Shown here: positions 30,733 through 41,556 of the stretch, in pieces
How positions within the stretch are numbered: position 1 is the first letter of the stretch
Layout: every line of letters starts with the position of its first letter
Source: Paucibacter sp. B2R-40
GTDB taxonomy: Bacteria; Pseudomonadota; Gammaproteobacteria; Burkholderiales; Burkholderiaceae_C
Length of the DNA stretch: 64,000 nt
Assembly (NCBI RefSeq): GCF_025717555.1
Contig: NZ_JAJIRP010000001.1
Span: forward strand, 62,001-126,000
Direction: 5' to 3'
Notes under the pieces: generated by a model
The model's input: the letters and a program-made list of their open reading frames with translations, nothing else
Databases searched by the model: none
What the model was told of the DNA's origin: nothing
Program-made: the position numbers and the translations under genes

Positions 30733-30767
30733 AAAAAAAGCCCGATCCTGGCTGACGGATCGGGCTT
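30733..30767 (-). terminator. rho-independent terminator of the TonB receptor gene
   Basis: An 11-bp perfect stem (30738-30748 with 30757-30767, sequence AAGCCCGATCC) and 8-nt loop; on the minus strand it is followed by seven Us (the A-run at 30733-30739). It lies 44 bp after the receptor stop and just before pyrE. Confidence 0.9.
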
Positions 30768-30810
30768 GTGGTGCGCGGCCAGATGCAGCGCTCAGGGGCC
30801 TAAAGGCCGC

Positions 30811-33111
30811 TCAGAAGCTGGCCTTGAACTGCAGCCCGTAGCTGCGTGGCTCGTTGATAATGCCGGTCAGGTTGTTGAAGTCGATGGCGGCAACGACTTG
30901 CTGCTCGTTGGTCATATTGCGCACATAGGCCGAGACTTCGTACTTGGAGTTGTTCCAGCCATAGCCGACGCGCAAGCCGCCTTCCAGCGAAGACTTGGCA
31001 CGGTACTCGGTCGCCTTGTACAGGAACATGTTGTACTCGTCCTTGTAGGCCCAGTCGGTCAAGACATAGACGTCGCCACCCGCCAGCTCGGTGCTGTAGC
31101 GCAGCGTCCAGTTGGCAATCCACTTCGGCGCACGCGGCAGCGGGTTGCCGCCGATCAGTACCGTGCCGGCCACGGGACCGGCCTTGTTCAGCACATTACA
31201 GCCTGTATTAGGTTCCAAACCTTGGAAGTTCGCGTTGCCGCAAGGCGCCACGAAGAGTGCATCATCCTTGATCTTGGTATCGGTGTAGCTCAGGCCCAGC
31301 GTGGTGCGCCAGTCACGCGCCAAAATCGCCTGTGCATCAAGCTCGAAACCTTGGCCGGTCGCCTTATTGGCATTGACCAAGCGGTTCTGGTTGACGCTGC
31401 CGCTGCCGGCGGTCAGCTGCAGGTCATCGACCTTGTAGCTGAACACGGTGCCGCTGATGCGGGCCGTCTTGTCAAGCAGATCGGTCTTGAAGCCGGCCTC
31501 AAAGGACAAGGCTTTTTCGGAGTTGGCGACCGAGATCGAGTCACCAAACAAAACCCGGCCCTGGATACTCGGCGCGCGGTAGCCGGTGGCCACACGGGTG
31601 AACAGCGAGGTGTCCTTGTTCAGCGTGTAGTTGGCGCTCAGGTCCCAGCTCCAGTTGGTCGAGCGCGGGTTGGCCGTGAACGGGCCGGCATTCTTGCCAC
31701 CAAACGGCGTTTGCGTGCGGGCGGCGTCAAAGTCTTTCTTGTCGTCGGTGTAACGAAGGCCGCCGCGAATCTTCAGGTCGCTGGTGACGGCGTAGTTAAG
31801 GCTACCGAAGGCGGCCCAAGAGGTCGCATCTTGGTGTTGATAGGCATAGCCATTTTGCGGGTCGCCGGCCGAGAAGGAGTCGAAGTTGAAGCTGTCAACA
31901 GTCATCTTCTCTTTGAAGAAATACAGCCCGCCGATCCATTGCAGCGCGTCGGCGGTGTTGGACTGCAGGCGGAACTCCTGGGTGGTCTGCTTCAGCTGGG
32001 GCAAGCCGTCGGCAGTCTGCGCGTCGAAGGGGATCACCGAAGGCTGGCCGGGGAAGCGCGGGCCATCAGGGATGCCGCCAAAGCGGCTGCCGAAACCACC
32101 GTCCACATCGCCACGGCTGTAAAACTTGGCAGTATCGTAGGCGGTGATTGAGTGCAGCGTCATGCCGTTCAACTCCCAGCGCAGACGGGCACTGACGCCG
32201 CTGGACCTGAGGGTTTGCTCGTTATAGCCGTCGGTCGGGTAATTCGAGGCATCAAATCCGTCGACGATGTCATTGGTGCCGCGCTTGATGATGTTGGCGC
32301 GGAATGTCGTGGCGCTGCCTTCGTAGTCGCGGCCGCGCACATTGAACAGCGCATAAAAGCCGCCATTCTTGTAAGCGGCCTGAACGCGAGCGGCCTTGTC
32401 GGAGTAGCCCTCCAGGTCCGAGGTCGCACCGGGCAAGGGGTTGTGCACGCGGTCGCTGGCGCGCTGGAACAGCACGGCGGCCCGCACGGCCCAATCTTCA
32501 CCCAGAGGTGCATTGACCGCACCTTCGAGATTGAAGGCGTTGTTATTGCCAAAGCCGGTATTGACATAGCCCTCAAAACGCTTGCTCGGCTTGACCGAGT
32601 CAAACTTCATCACACCGGCCGGCGAGTTGCGGCCGAACAGCGTGCCTTGCGGGCCGCGCAGCACTTCAACCTGTTCCACGTCAAAGACCGGGAAGCCCTT
32701 CAACATCGGGCTTTCCTGCACCACTTCGTCGTAGACCAGGCCAACCGGCTGCGAAGCGTTCAAGTCGAAGTCGGTATTGCCCAGGCCGCGAATATAGAAA
32801 CGCGGGAAGGTGCGGCCGAAATCCGATTCGATGTTCAGGCTCGGCACGCGGCCCGAGAGTGCGCGAATGTCTTGGCCGCTGGCGTTGTAGGCGTCGAGTT
32901 CTTCGCCCTTGATGGCCGAGATTGACATCGGCACATCGCGGATGTTCTCGGCCCGGCGGCTGCCGGTCACGATCACGGTGTTCAGCGTCGTGGTGTCCTT
33001 CTTGGCTTCGGCCACAGGGGCTTCAGCGCTCTGCGCCATTGCGCCATGCATGGGGAAGGCCGCCGCGAGGGCGAGGGCGATCAAATTGGGTTTGATGTGG
33101 AGGGTTTTCAT
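30811..33111 (-). CDS. TonB-dependent outer-membrane receptor
   Basis: A 766-residue receptor with signal peptide (cleavage at AMAQS), a TonB-box-like region (TLNTVIVTGSRR), plug domain (VPMSISAIKGEELDAYN, VEVLRGPQGTLFGRNSPAG) and a 22-strand barrel ending YGLQFKASF, with the expected terminal aromatic. ATG at 33111 with AGGA in front is chosen over an in-frame start at 33168. Proteins of this subgroup import large substrates such as oligosaccharides, flavonoid-like compounds or siderophores. A LacI-type palindrome 129 bp upstream favours a carbohydrate; that is inference. Confidence 0.92.
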   Translation of the reverse strand: MKTLHIKPNLIALALAAAFPMHGAMAQSAEAPVAEAKKDTTTLNTVIVTGSRRAENIRDVPMSISAIKGEELDAYNASGQDIRALSGRVPSLNIESDFGRTFPRFYIRGLGNTDFDLNASQPVGLVYDEVVQESPMLKGFPVFDVEQVEVLRGPQGTLFGRNSPAGVMKFDSVKPSKRFEGYVNTGFGNNNAFNLEGAVNAPLGEDWAVRAAVLFQRASDRVHNPLPGATSDLEGYSDKAARVQAAYKNGGFYALFNVRGRDYEGSATTFRANIIKRGTNDIVDGFDASNYPTDGYNEQTLRSSGVSARLRWELNGMTLHSITAYDTAKFYSRGDVDGGFGSRFGGIPDGPRFPGQPSVIPFDAQTADGLPQLKQTTQEFRLQSNTADALQWIGGLYFFKEKMTVDSFNFDSFSAGDPQNGYAYQHQDATSWAAFGSLNYAVTSDLKIRGGLRYTDDKKDFDAARTQTPFGGKNAGPFTANPRSTNWSWDLSANYTLNKDTSLFTRVATGYRAPSIQGRVLFGDSISVANSEKALSFEAGFKTDLLDKTARISGTVFSYKVDDLQLTAGSGSVNQNRLVNANKATGQGFELDAQAILARDWRTTLGLSYTDTKIKDDALFVAPCGNANFQGLEPNTGCNVLNKAGPVAGTVLIGGNPLPRAPKWIANWTLRYSTELAGGDVYVLTDWAYKDEYNMFLYKATEYRAKSSLEGGLRVGYGWNNSKYEVSAYVRNMTNEQQVVAAIDFNNLTGIINEPRSYGLQFKASF

Positions 33112-33402
33112 AGGTGTCCTGCGGGTGAGTTGATTCAAAGGGCGAGCTTTTCGGGCCTCTGCGGCCAAAACATGAGCGGACGCTCCAACAAAGATCCGAG
33201 CTGCGTTCGCTGTATTACTTGTTCAGGCAACTGTCTTCGGCAAACGTTTGCTCCTTGAGCATCCGTGAATCTAGCAAGTCATTCCGATGAAAGTCACCTC
33301 GAAAGGGTTTGCCCTAGGGTTTTGTGGCCAAAACACAGCAGACCAATCTAGACCAGTCGCCTGCGATACTGCCCCAACCTCCACCCAAACGCTTTTTTCA
33401 CC
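33112..33402. promoter_or_regulatory. divergent region with a LacI-type palindrome GCAAACGTTTGC
   Basis: The 291-bp gap between the receptor and exonuclease III contains the perfect 12-bp palindrome GCAAACGTTTGC at 33240-33251, with the central CG typical of LacI-family operators. It differs from the TGAAAGCGCTTTCA sites, so another LacI-type regulator, not encoded in this window, is implied. The rest shows no gene. Confidence 0.65.
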
Positions 33403-34197
33403 ATGCGCTTCATCACAGCCAATTTGAACGGTATCCGTTCCGCAGCGAACAAGGGCTTCTTCGACTGGTTGCCCGATCAGAAGGCCGACGCGCTGGGCGT
33501 GCAAGAGGTCAAGGCGCAGGACGAGCATGTGGCCGGCAGTTTTTGCAGCTCGGGCGACTTGAAAGGCCACTTTCATTACGCGCAGAAGAAGGGCTATTCC
33601 GGCGTGGGCCTCTACACCCGCGAATTGCCCAGCGAGGTCATCACCGGCATCGGCGTTGAGGAATTCGACTTCGAAGGTCGCTACATCGAGAAGCGCTTCG
33701 ACAAGCCCGGCCGCAAGCTCAGCCTGATCAGCTGCTACTTCCCCAGCGGCAGCAGCGGCCCCGAACGCCAGGAAGCCAAGTACCGGTTCTTGGCCGCGAT
33801 GGCGCCGCACTTGCAGGCCTTGAGGGCCGAGCGCGAGTTCATCCTGGTAGCCGATGTCAACATCGCACACCGAGAAGCCGACCTGAAGAACTGGCGGAGC
33901 AACCAGAAGAACAGCGGCTTTCTGCCCGAGGAACGCGCCTGGATGACCCGTCTCACCGACCCGTCCGACGGCGGCCTGGTCGACGTCTACCGCACGCTGC
34001 AACCCGACACCACCGACGCTTGCTACACCTGGTGGAGCAACCGCGGCCAAGCCTATGCCAACAATGTCGGTTGGCGGCTGGATTACCACCTGGCCACCCC
34101 CGGCCTGGCCGCCTTGGCTAAGCGCGAGGCAATCTACAAGGCGCGGAAGTTCAGCGACCATGCGCCGCTGACGATTGACTACGATTTCAAGCTCTGA
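33403..34197 (+). CDS. xth: exodeoxyribonuclease III / AP endonuclease
   Basis: A 264-residue ExoIII-family enzyme of base-excision repair. Metal and catalytic residues are seen in order: ITANLNGIRSA (Asn), LGVQEVKAQ (Glu), SCYFPSGSSG (Tyr), VADVNIAH (Asp and Asn), VGWRLDYHLA (Asp) and FSDHAPLTIDY (Asp-His pair). Complete and of normal length. Confidence 0.94.
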   Translation: MRFITANLNGIRSAANKGFFDWLPDQKADALGVQEVKAQDEHVAGSFCSSGDLKGHFHYAQKKGYSGVGLYTRELPSEVITGIGVEEFDFEGRYIEKRFDKPGRKLSLISCYFPSGSSGPERQEAKYRFLAAMAPHLQALRAEREFILVADVNIAHREADLKNWRSNQKNSGFLPEERAWMTRLTDPSDGGLVDVYRTLQPDTTDACYTWWSNRGQAYANNVGWRLDYHLATPGLAALAKREAIYKARKFSDHAPLTIDYDFKL

Positions 34198-34274
34198 GTT
34201 TCAAGCGCTGAGTCCCGCCTGCTCATGGCCTGCGGCAACACCCTCGTCGAGACGCTGAAGATGGCCGCCAGCAG

Positions 34275-34641
34275 ATGCTGAGCATGAGCCTAGATTCAGC
34301 GCTCGACTGGGCCATCGTCACCGTCTTCGCCACCGTCTATCTGGGCATGTTGCTGGGTGGCCGCGCGCGGCGTGCATCTGAGCGAGCCGGGCGTGTTGCT
34401 GGTGGCCGGCGTGGCGCTCTCGAATCTGGTCTCGAATGTGCCGGCGGTGATGTTGCTGCTGCCGGATTTGGACCGTGGCCTTGATGCCGGCAAACTGCTG
34501 CTGGTTGGTTCAATGCCCAATCTGATCGTCGCCGACCTGGCCCGCCAGGGCGGGCTGGTGATCAGCGCCCGCCAACACCTGCACATCGGCCTGCCGGTGA
34601 TGACCGGGACTCTGCTGTTGCTGTGGATCTGGCTGAGCTGA
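34275..34641 (+). pseudogene. decayed SLC13/ArsB-like anion transporter with internal deletion
   Basis: Two pieces of a transporter survive in different frames. The first (34275-34356) encodes DWAIVTVFATVYLGMLLGG, typical of the N-terminal helix of SLC13/arsenite-permease-like proteins. The second (34357-34641) encodes a C-terminal end, VLLVAGVALSNLVSNVPAV then GSMPNLIVADLARQ, GLPVMTGTLLLLWIWLS. Intact members have roughly 400 residues, so about 250-300 residues are missing and the junction is frameshifted. The locus looks like a deletion remnant. Confidence 0.75.
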
Positions 34642-34702
34642 GCCGAACTGCGCTGCACTCTAGCCCGGCACGGCCGGCTATGACTGCGATTGGCAAAAGT
34701 GA

Positions 34703-36970
<2,268 letters not shown>

Positions 36971-36971
36971 T

Positions 36972-38063
36972 TCAGGACCCGCGGAGCAGGTCAGCGGCCA
37001 CCTGCTCCGCCGCTTCCAGCGCGCCTTCCAAGAACCCGCCCGACTGCGGCGCGAACTCGGTACCGGCCAGCCAGAGGCGCCCGCGCCATTCGGCCGGCAC
37101 ATTCGGCGAGTCGTAAACCGGATGTTGGCCGAGCGGCCTGTGGTCCAGCGCATCAGCCGTGAACGGCTCTTGCGCCCAGTCCTGCACGGCCGACCACAAG
37201 GGCTTTTCGGCCTGCGGGCCGAACAGACGGGCGAGTTGGGCCAGGGCTTGCAGGCGCAGGTCTGCCTCGCCGATGCCTTGCCGGTAGGACGGCGGCACAC
37301 CCAGAAAGCCGAATAGCGCGGCAAGCTGGCCAGCACTGTCAGAGGCGTCATGGATCTCCACCATAGGCCCGCGATGGCTGCCGGCCGCGCCCGAAAGACC
37401 AGCTGCGCGCCAGAAGGCCTGTTCATAGACCGCGACAAACTTGGCCTGGCCGGCCATCCAGGTCGGCGTACGGCGCCAGCCCTGCGCTGTGGTCAGCGGC
37501 CAAGCGGGCTCGGCCGACAGCTCGGCCAGCAGACGCGGCGGCAAGCTGCTGATGACGCGCGCGGCGCGCTGCACCCAGCGGCGCTCGCCTTGCATCAGAT
37601 GCAGATCGACGCCGCCTTCGGGCCGCAGCCGCAAGGCCTCGACCTGCGTCCCCGGCAGCCATTGCACCCGCGTCAACAGGCCTTGAATGCCGTCCACCAG
37701 TGCAGCCATGCCGCCGGCAATGCGCATCGAGCGCGGCTGCTGCTCCCAGCTGTGGCCCAGGCGCCGCACGGCCCCGTCCGGCCCTTCGAGCAGGCTGGCA
37801 CCTTCTGTGTGCTGCGGGTAACTTGTTAGCCCCAAGCGCTGCACCCAGGCACTCATCAGCGGGTTGATCTCGGGCCAGTACCAGGACGGGCCCAGGTCCA
37901 GCCGGTGTTCGGCGCCGTCAGACGTCGGCACACTGAGCACTCGCCCGCCCGCGCGCTGGCGCGCCTCGACCAGCATCACCGCCTGCCCCGCTTCTTGCAG
38001 TCGCCACGCAGCGTGCAGACCGCTCAGGCCGGCGCCGATGACGGCGGTCAGTTGCTCGTCCAT
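36972..38063 (-). CDS. FAD-dependent flavin amine oxidase-like oxidoreductase
   Basis: A 363-residue flavoprotein with the N-terminal dinucleotide-binding motif AVIGAGLSGLHAAWRL, then GGRVLSVP, and the C-terminal FAD-binding motif LWLAGTEFAPQSGGFLEGALEAAE of the monoamine-oxidase superfamily. The substrate is unknown. ATG at 38063 is preferred (AAAGGG upstream) to an in-frame start at 38096. An 11-bp inverted repeat at 36981-36991/37000-37010 inside its last codons may act on katG and this gene, which converge. A TetR-type site lies 56 bp upstream. Confidence 0.85.
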   Translation of the reverse strand: MDEQLTAVIGAGLSGLHAAWRLQEAGQAVMLVEARQRAGGRVLSVPTSDGAEHRLDLGPSWYWPEINPLMSAWVQRLGLTSYPQHTEGASLLEGPDGAVRRLGHSWEQQPRSMRIAGGMAALVDGIQGLLTRVQWLPGTQVEALRLRPEGGVDLHLMQGERRWVQRAARVISSLPPRLLAELSAEPAWPLTTAQGWRRTPTWMAGQAKFVAVYEQAFWRAAGLSGAAGSHRGPMVEIHDASDSAGQLAALFGFLGVPPSYRQGIGEADLRLQALAQLARLFGPQAEKPLWSAVQDWAQEPFTADALDHRPLGQHPVYDSPNVPAEWRGRLWLAGTEFAPQSGGFLEGALEAAEQVAADLLRGS

Positions 38064-38118
38064 TGCTTTTCCCTTTGCCTTTGCCTCTACTTGCACCAGC
38101 GCCAGCGCCGCGCATCAG

Positions 38119-38132
38119 ACCAACTACTAGGT
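38119..38132. promoter_or_regulatory. putative TetR operator upstream of the amine oxidase
   Basis: Reads ACCTA-GTAG-TTGGT on the minus strand. Same ACCTA-N4-TTGGT pattern as at 38764-38777 and 40334-40347. It sits between the TetR gene's stop and the amine-oxidase start. Confidence 0.7.
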
Positions 38133-38161
38133 CAGGCTTTCCATCAAAAAAGAGGCGAGGC

Positions 38162-38746
38162 TCAGGTCGCCAACGTCGCCAGCAACATGTCCATCAACTG
38201 CCTTGGACCCCGGCCCGACTGCAGGCCGCGCCCGACCAGCATCGCGCCCTCAAGCGTGGCCAAGATGGTCTCGGCCCAATCCGGCGCAGAAACACCCGGC
38301 TTGAAACTGCCCGCCTCTTGCCCCTGCGCGAACACGCTCGCCAGCCAGGCGACATTGATCTCAAAAAACCGCCGCACCTCGGCATTGATCTCGGCCGGCA
38401 AGGAATCGGACTCGGCACCCAACATGCCGCACACGCACAGGCGGCGGTTTTCGGCATAGGTGGTCTCGAACAACTGGGCATAGGCACGCAGGCGCTCCGG
38501 TGCCCTCGCCTGCGTGCCTTCGATATGCAGCAAAGCCTGGCGAAAGCGATGGGTGTAACGCTGCGCCACCACCACGCCCAACTCGATCTTGGTCGGGAAA
38601 TGGTGATGAATGCTGGGCTTGCGAATGCCGACCATTTGGGCCACGTCTTCATAGGAGAAGCCGTTGTAGCCGACGCGCTGTATCAGCGCCTCGCCGGCAT
38701 CCACAATGCGCTCGGCCGAGGCTGTCAGTTCGGAGAAATGTTTCAT
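38162..38746 (-). CDS. TetR/AcrR-family transcriptional regulator
   Basis: A 194-residue regulator with N-terminal helix-turn-helix (YNGFSYEDVAQMVGIRKPSIHHHFPTK) and a C-terminal ligand domain with CVCGMLGAES and WAETILATLEGAMLVGRG. Such proteins repress neighbouring genes until a small molecule binds. ATG at 38746 is used, since the longer frame has no TetR homology. A dyad 18 bp upstream suggests autoregulation, and matching dyads lie before the amine oxidase and the SDR gene. Confidence 0.92.
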   Translation of the reverse strand: MKHFSELTASAERIVDAGEALIQRVGYNGFSYEDVAQMVGIRKPSIHHHFPTKIELGVVVAQRYTHRFRQALLHIEGTQARAPERLRAYAQLFETTYAENRRLCVCGMLGAESDSLPAEINAEVRRFFEINVAWLASVFAQGQEAGSFKPGVSAPDWAETILATLEGAMLVGRGLQSGRGPRQLMDMLLATLAT

Positions 38747-38763
38747 GGGATCTGGCGTCCTTG

Positions 38764-38777
38764 ACCAAGCAATAGGT
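38764..38777. promoter_or_regulatory. putative TetR operator, autoregulatory
   Basis: Reads ACCTA-TTGC-TTGGT on the minus strand, 18 bp upstream of the TetR ATG. The half-sites match the other two copies exactly while the central four bases differ, as expected of a protein-binding dyad. Confidence 0.7.
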
Positions 38778-38801
38778 AGCCCAATTCTAAGGAACTGAGC
38801 G

Positions 38802-39497
38802 TCAAGGCCTAGCGCCCGAAGTCGGTGGCAGATGACCGGTCTTGAGCCAGAAGCTGCAGCCCTGCGCACTGGCTAAGGGCTGGCGTTGATCGCCATCGGG
38901 CAGGCGCAACCAGCTGCCGGGCCCGTGGCGATGCGACTCATCCTGGAGCTCTCCGCTGATGACAAAGATCTCTTCGCCGCCCCGGCGCCCTTGATGGCCG
39001 TGGCGAGGGGAGCTGGCCCCTGGCGCCCACTTCACCAGACTGGTCTGCTCTGAACCGAAGCCACCAAGCCGAATGAGTTCGATGCCGGCCGCTGGGCCCG
39101 GCGACCAGGCCGCGCTGCGGGTATCGATCACCCGGCGTTGCTGGTCCTCGGCCTGCAACTGCCTGAGCTTGACGAAGATGATGCAGCCGCTGTCGGTAAA
39201 GGGCGCATGAGACGAGCCCCAAGGGTTGCGCACATAGCTGCCTGCCGGGTAGCGGCCATATTCATCTGCGAACTCACCCTCCAGGACGAAGAACTCCTCG
39301 CCCATATCGTGTGTATGCCGATCAAACTTGGAGCCCGGCGCATAGCGCACGATGGAGGTCGCAATGGCCACCTCGTCGCCATCGCGGTGCAGCAGTTTGC
39401 GCATCACCCCGGCTGCCGGCGAGGGCAGCCAAGGCAGCGTTTGCGTGTCGATCACGACGGCTTGTGTCAGGTCGCTGTGCAGTTTCAGATGATTCAT
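38802..39497 (-). CDS. double-cupin ChrR-like protein
   Basis: A 231-residue protein with two cupin folds. The first has FDRHTHDMGEEFFVLEGEFADEYGRYPAGSYVRNP, the second ASSPRHGHQGRRGGEEIFVISGELQDE. The His/Glu patterns are metal-binding. It resembles the ChrR C-terminal cupin (anti-sigma family) without the sigma-binding N-terminal zinc domain, so it is likely an enzyme or sensor of small molecules. Its role is unknown. It lies between the TetR and SDR genes on the same strand. Confidence 0.8.
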   Translation of the reverse strand: MNHLKLHSDLTQAVVIDTQTLPWLPSPAAGVMRKLLHRDGDEVAIATSIVRYAPGSKFDRHTHDMGEEFFVLEGEFADEYGRYPAGSYVRNPWGSSHAPFTDSGCIIFVKLRQLQAEDQQRRVIDTRSAAWSPGPAAGIELIRLGGFGSEQTSLVKWAPGASSPRHGHQGRRGGEEIFVISGELQDESHRHGPGSWLRLPDGDQRQPLASAQGCSFWLKTGHLPPTSGARP

Positions 39498-39534
39498 GCG
39501 GCCAGTATCCTTCTAAGCCAGTGCCAGGGCAGTT

Positions 39535-40314
39535 TCAGGCCACATTGCGCCCGGCCATCACGCCGCCGTCCACATCCCAGACCGCCCCGGTCACCCAGCC
39601 GGCCTTGTCTGACAGCAAAAAGCCGACCGCCTCAGCCACATCGCGCGGCGTACCGACGCGGCCGATCGGATGGAAGCTGTTGAAGCCCTGCAGCGCCGCA
39701 TGCACCTCGGCCTTGGGAATGAAGCCCTCATAGATTGGCGTCTGCACCACCGCCGGCGACACCGCGTTGACACGGATGCCATGCGGGGCCAGCTCCATCG
39801 CCAAATGCTGGGTCAGCGAATGCAGGCCGGCCTTGGCCATCGAATAGGCGCTCGACGGCGTGGCCTGGATCGCCTGCTTGCCCCACATCGAACCGATATT
39901 GACGATGGCGCCCTTGCGGCCGGACGCCACCATGTTCTGCACGACTTTTTGCGTCAGAAAGAAGAAGGCGCGGTTCAGGTTCATGTACTGGTCGTAGTCG
40001 GCGTGGCTATGTTCCAGGAAGGGCTTGGGGAAGAACACGCCGGCGGCATTGACGAGCAGATCGATGTCCGGGTGCTCGGTACCGAGTGTTTGAAGCAGGC
40101 GATCCACACCCGCGTCGGTGCTCAGGTCGGCGTTCAGCGTCGTCACTTCGCCCAGCTCGGCAAGGGTACGGCGCGCTGCTTCGAGCTTCTCCGCCCGGTG
40201 GCCAAGCAGGACTACCCGGCCGCCCTGTTCCAGCACCAGTCGCGCGGTTTCCAGGCCGATGCCGCTGCTGCCGCCGACGACCAAGAGTTTTCTTCCAGTA
40301 AATGTTGCAGGCAT
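39535..40314 (-). CDS. short-chain dehydrogenase/reductase
   Basis: A 259-residue classical SDR with cofactor motif [19 protein letters not shown] motif ([11 protein letters not shown]), catalytic Ser in VNIGSMWGK and Tyr/Lys in [11 protein letters not shown]. It would oxidise or reduce an alcohol/ketone using NAD(P)H. ATG at 40314 follows GGAGAAAATC. A TetR-type dyad overlaps the promoter region 20 bp upstream. Confidence 0.92.
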   Translation of the reverse strand: MPATFTGRKLLVVGGSSGIGLETARLVLEQGGRVVLLGHRAEKLEAARRTLAELGEVTTLNADLSTDAGVDRLLQTLGTEHPDIDLLVNAAGVFFPKPFLEHSHADYDQYMNLNRAFFFLTQKVVQNMVASGRKGAIVNIGSMWGKQAIQATPSSAYSMAKAGLHSLTQHLAMELAPHGIRVNAVSPAVVQTPIYEGFIPKAEVHAALQGFNSFHPIGRVGTPRDVAEAVGFLLSDKAGWVTGAVWDVDGGVMAGRNVA

Positions 40315-40333
40315 GATTTTCTCCAAATTATTT

Positions 40334-40347
40334 ACCTACTACTTGGT
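40334..40347. promoter_or_regulatory. putative TetR operator upstream of the SDR gene
   Basis: ACCTA-CTAC-TTGGT, 20 bp upstream of the SDR ATG. A compact relative without the four-base spacer (ACCAATAGGT) is at 40459-40468 in the same intergenic stretch (40315-40555), which otherwise holds no convincing gene. Confidence 0.7.
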
Positions 40348-40555
40348 AGGAATTTGCTTCAAAAAAACAGCAAGCAAAACCTTTGAAAATTGCTCGCTGG
40401 CTATTTGTCCTTAGCTTGATGGCACTCGCTTTGCTGGCAGCTGCCAAAATACAACCCAACCAATAGGTCATTATTTTATGGAAAATTTCGCAGCGCGCAA
40501 GCCCTGACGACAAAAATCCAGGCGCGCGCAGGCAAACCCGGCCCAGCTCACTGCC

Positions 40556-41446
40556 CTAGCGGCCAAACTTTCTCGAACCGGCCACGCAAAGAATCACCGC
40601 CACCGTGACGCCCAGCATCAGCGGGCTGACCTGCTCACGCAGCAGCGTGGCTGCCAGCGCCAGCCCAAAGAAGGGTTGCAACAGCTGCAACTGGCCGACG
40701 GCGGCAATGCCGCCTTGCGCCAGGCCGCGATACCAGAACACAAAGCCGATCAGCATGCTGAAGACCGAGACGTAGGCCAGGCTCAACCAGGCGGGGGTGG
40801 TGATGCCGGTGAAATCGGGCGGTGCTTTGAACCAGCTCAACAGCGCCATCAGCGGCAGCGCCAGCACCAGGGCCCAAGAAATCACCTGCCAGCCACCCAG
40901 TGTGCGGGACAACTTCGCGCCTTCTGCGTAGCCTAGTCCGCAGACAAGTATGGCCAGCAACATCAACAGGTCTCCCGCCGGAGACGCCGTCAGCCCTTGC
41001 GACAGCGCGAAGCCCACCACCAGCAAGCTGCCCAAGACCGAGAAAACCCAGAAAGCCGGGCGCGGACGCTCACCCCCGCGCCACACCCCAAAGCTGGCGG
41101 TAGCGAGCGGCAACAGGCCCAGGAAGACGATCGAATGCGCGGAAGTCACATATTGCAGCGCCAAGGCCGTCAGCAGCGGAAAGCCCAGCACAACGCCGGC
41201 CGCCACGATGGCCAAAGGCAGCAGCTGATGCCTGGCCGGTCGCTTCTCCTTGAAGAGCAGCAGCAGGCACAGCGCCAACAAGCCGGCGATGCTGGCTCGG
41301 GCTGCCGTCAGGAAGAAGGGCGAAAACTCCCGCACCGCCAGCCGGGTCGCCGGCAAGGAGGCGCTGAAGATCAGCACGCCGATAAAGCCGTTGAGCCAGC
41401 CGCTGCTGATGGATGTTTTTGCTGTGGGGGTTTGCGGCAGCGTCAA
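40556..41446 (-). CDS. EamA/DMT-family transporter
   Basis: A 296-residue inner-membrane protein with ten predicted helices in two EamA repeats, for example GVLIFSASLPATRLAVREFSP and the second repeat from WQVISWALVLALPLMALL. Family members export amino acids or metabolites. The best start is TTG at 41446 with GGAGAAG seven bases upstream. It is divergent from a MocR-type regulator, a pairing often seen where the regulator controls the exporter. Confidence 0.9.
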   Translation of the reverse strand: MTLPQTPTAKTSISSGWLNGFIGVLIFSASLPATRLAVREFSPFFLTAARASIAGLLALCLLLLFKEKRPARHQLLPLAIVAAGVVLGFPLLTALALQYVTSAHSIVFLGLLPLATASFGVWRGGERPRPAFWVFSVLGSLLVVGFALSQGLTASPAGDLLMLLAILVCGLGYAEGAKLSRTLGGWQVISWALVLALPLMALLSWFKAPPDFTGITTPAWLSLAYVSVFSMLIGFVFWYRGLAQGGIAAVGQLQLLQPFFGLALAATLLREQVSPLMLGVTVAVILCVAGSRKFGR

Positions 41447-41522
41447 TTGACTTCTCCATTCAGTGCCAGCGCTCGGGTCTGCCCGCGCGCTTGTATGTCG
41501 CCAGTCTAGGCATCACAATCAG

Positions 41523-41540
41523 GACAATCAAATAATTGTC
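41523..41540. promoter_or_regulatory. dyad between EamA and MocR genes
   Basis: GACAAT (41523-41528) and ATTGTC (41535-41540) form a 6-6-6 inverted repeat 17 bp upstream of the MocR start. A candidate operator for the divergent pair; MocR proteins often bind more complex direct-repeat sites, so this is tentative. Confidence 0.45.
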
Positions 41541-41556
41541 ATAGATACATTGCCCT

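Noticed and set aside
36981-37010. Rho-independent terminator after katG
   Set aside because: The 11-bp stem is perfect but has no U-tract on either strand and lies inside the amine-oxidase coding region.
40328-40513. 61-residue minus-strand gene between SDR and EamA genes
   Set aside because: Overlaps the TetR-type operator and promoter region of the SDR gene, has no RBS and no known motif.
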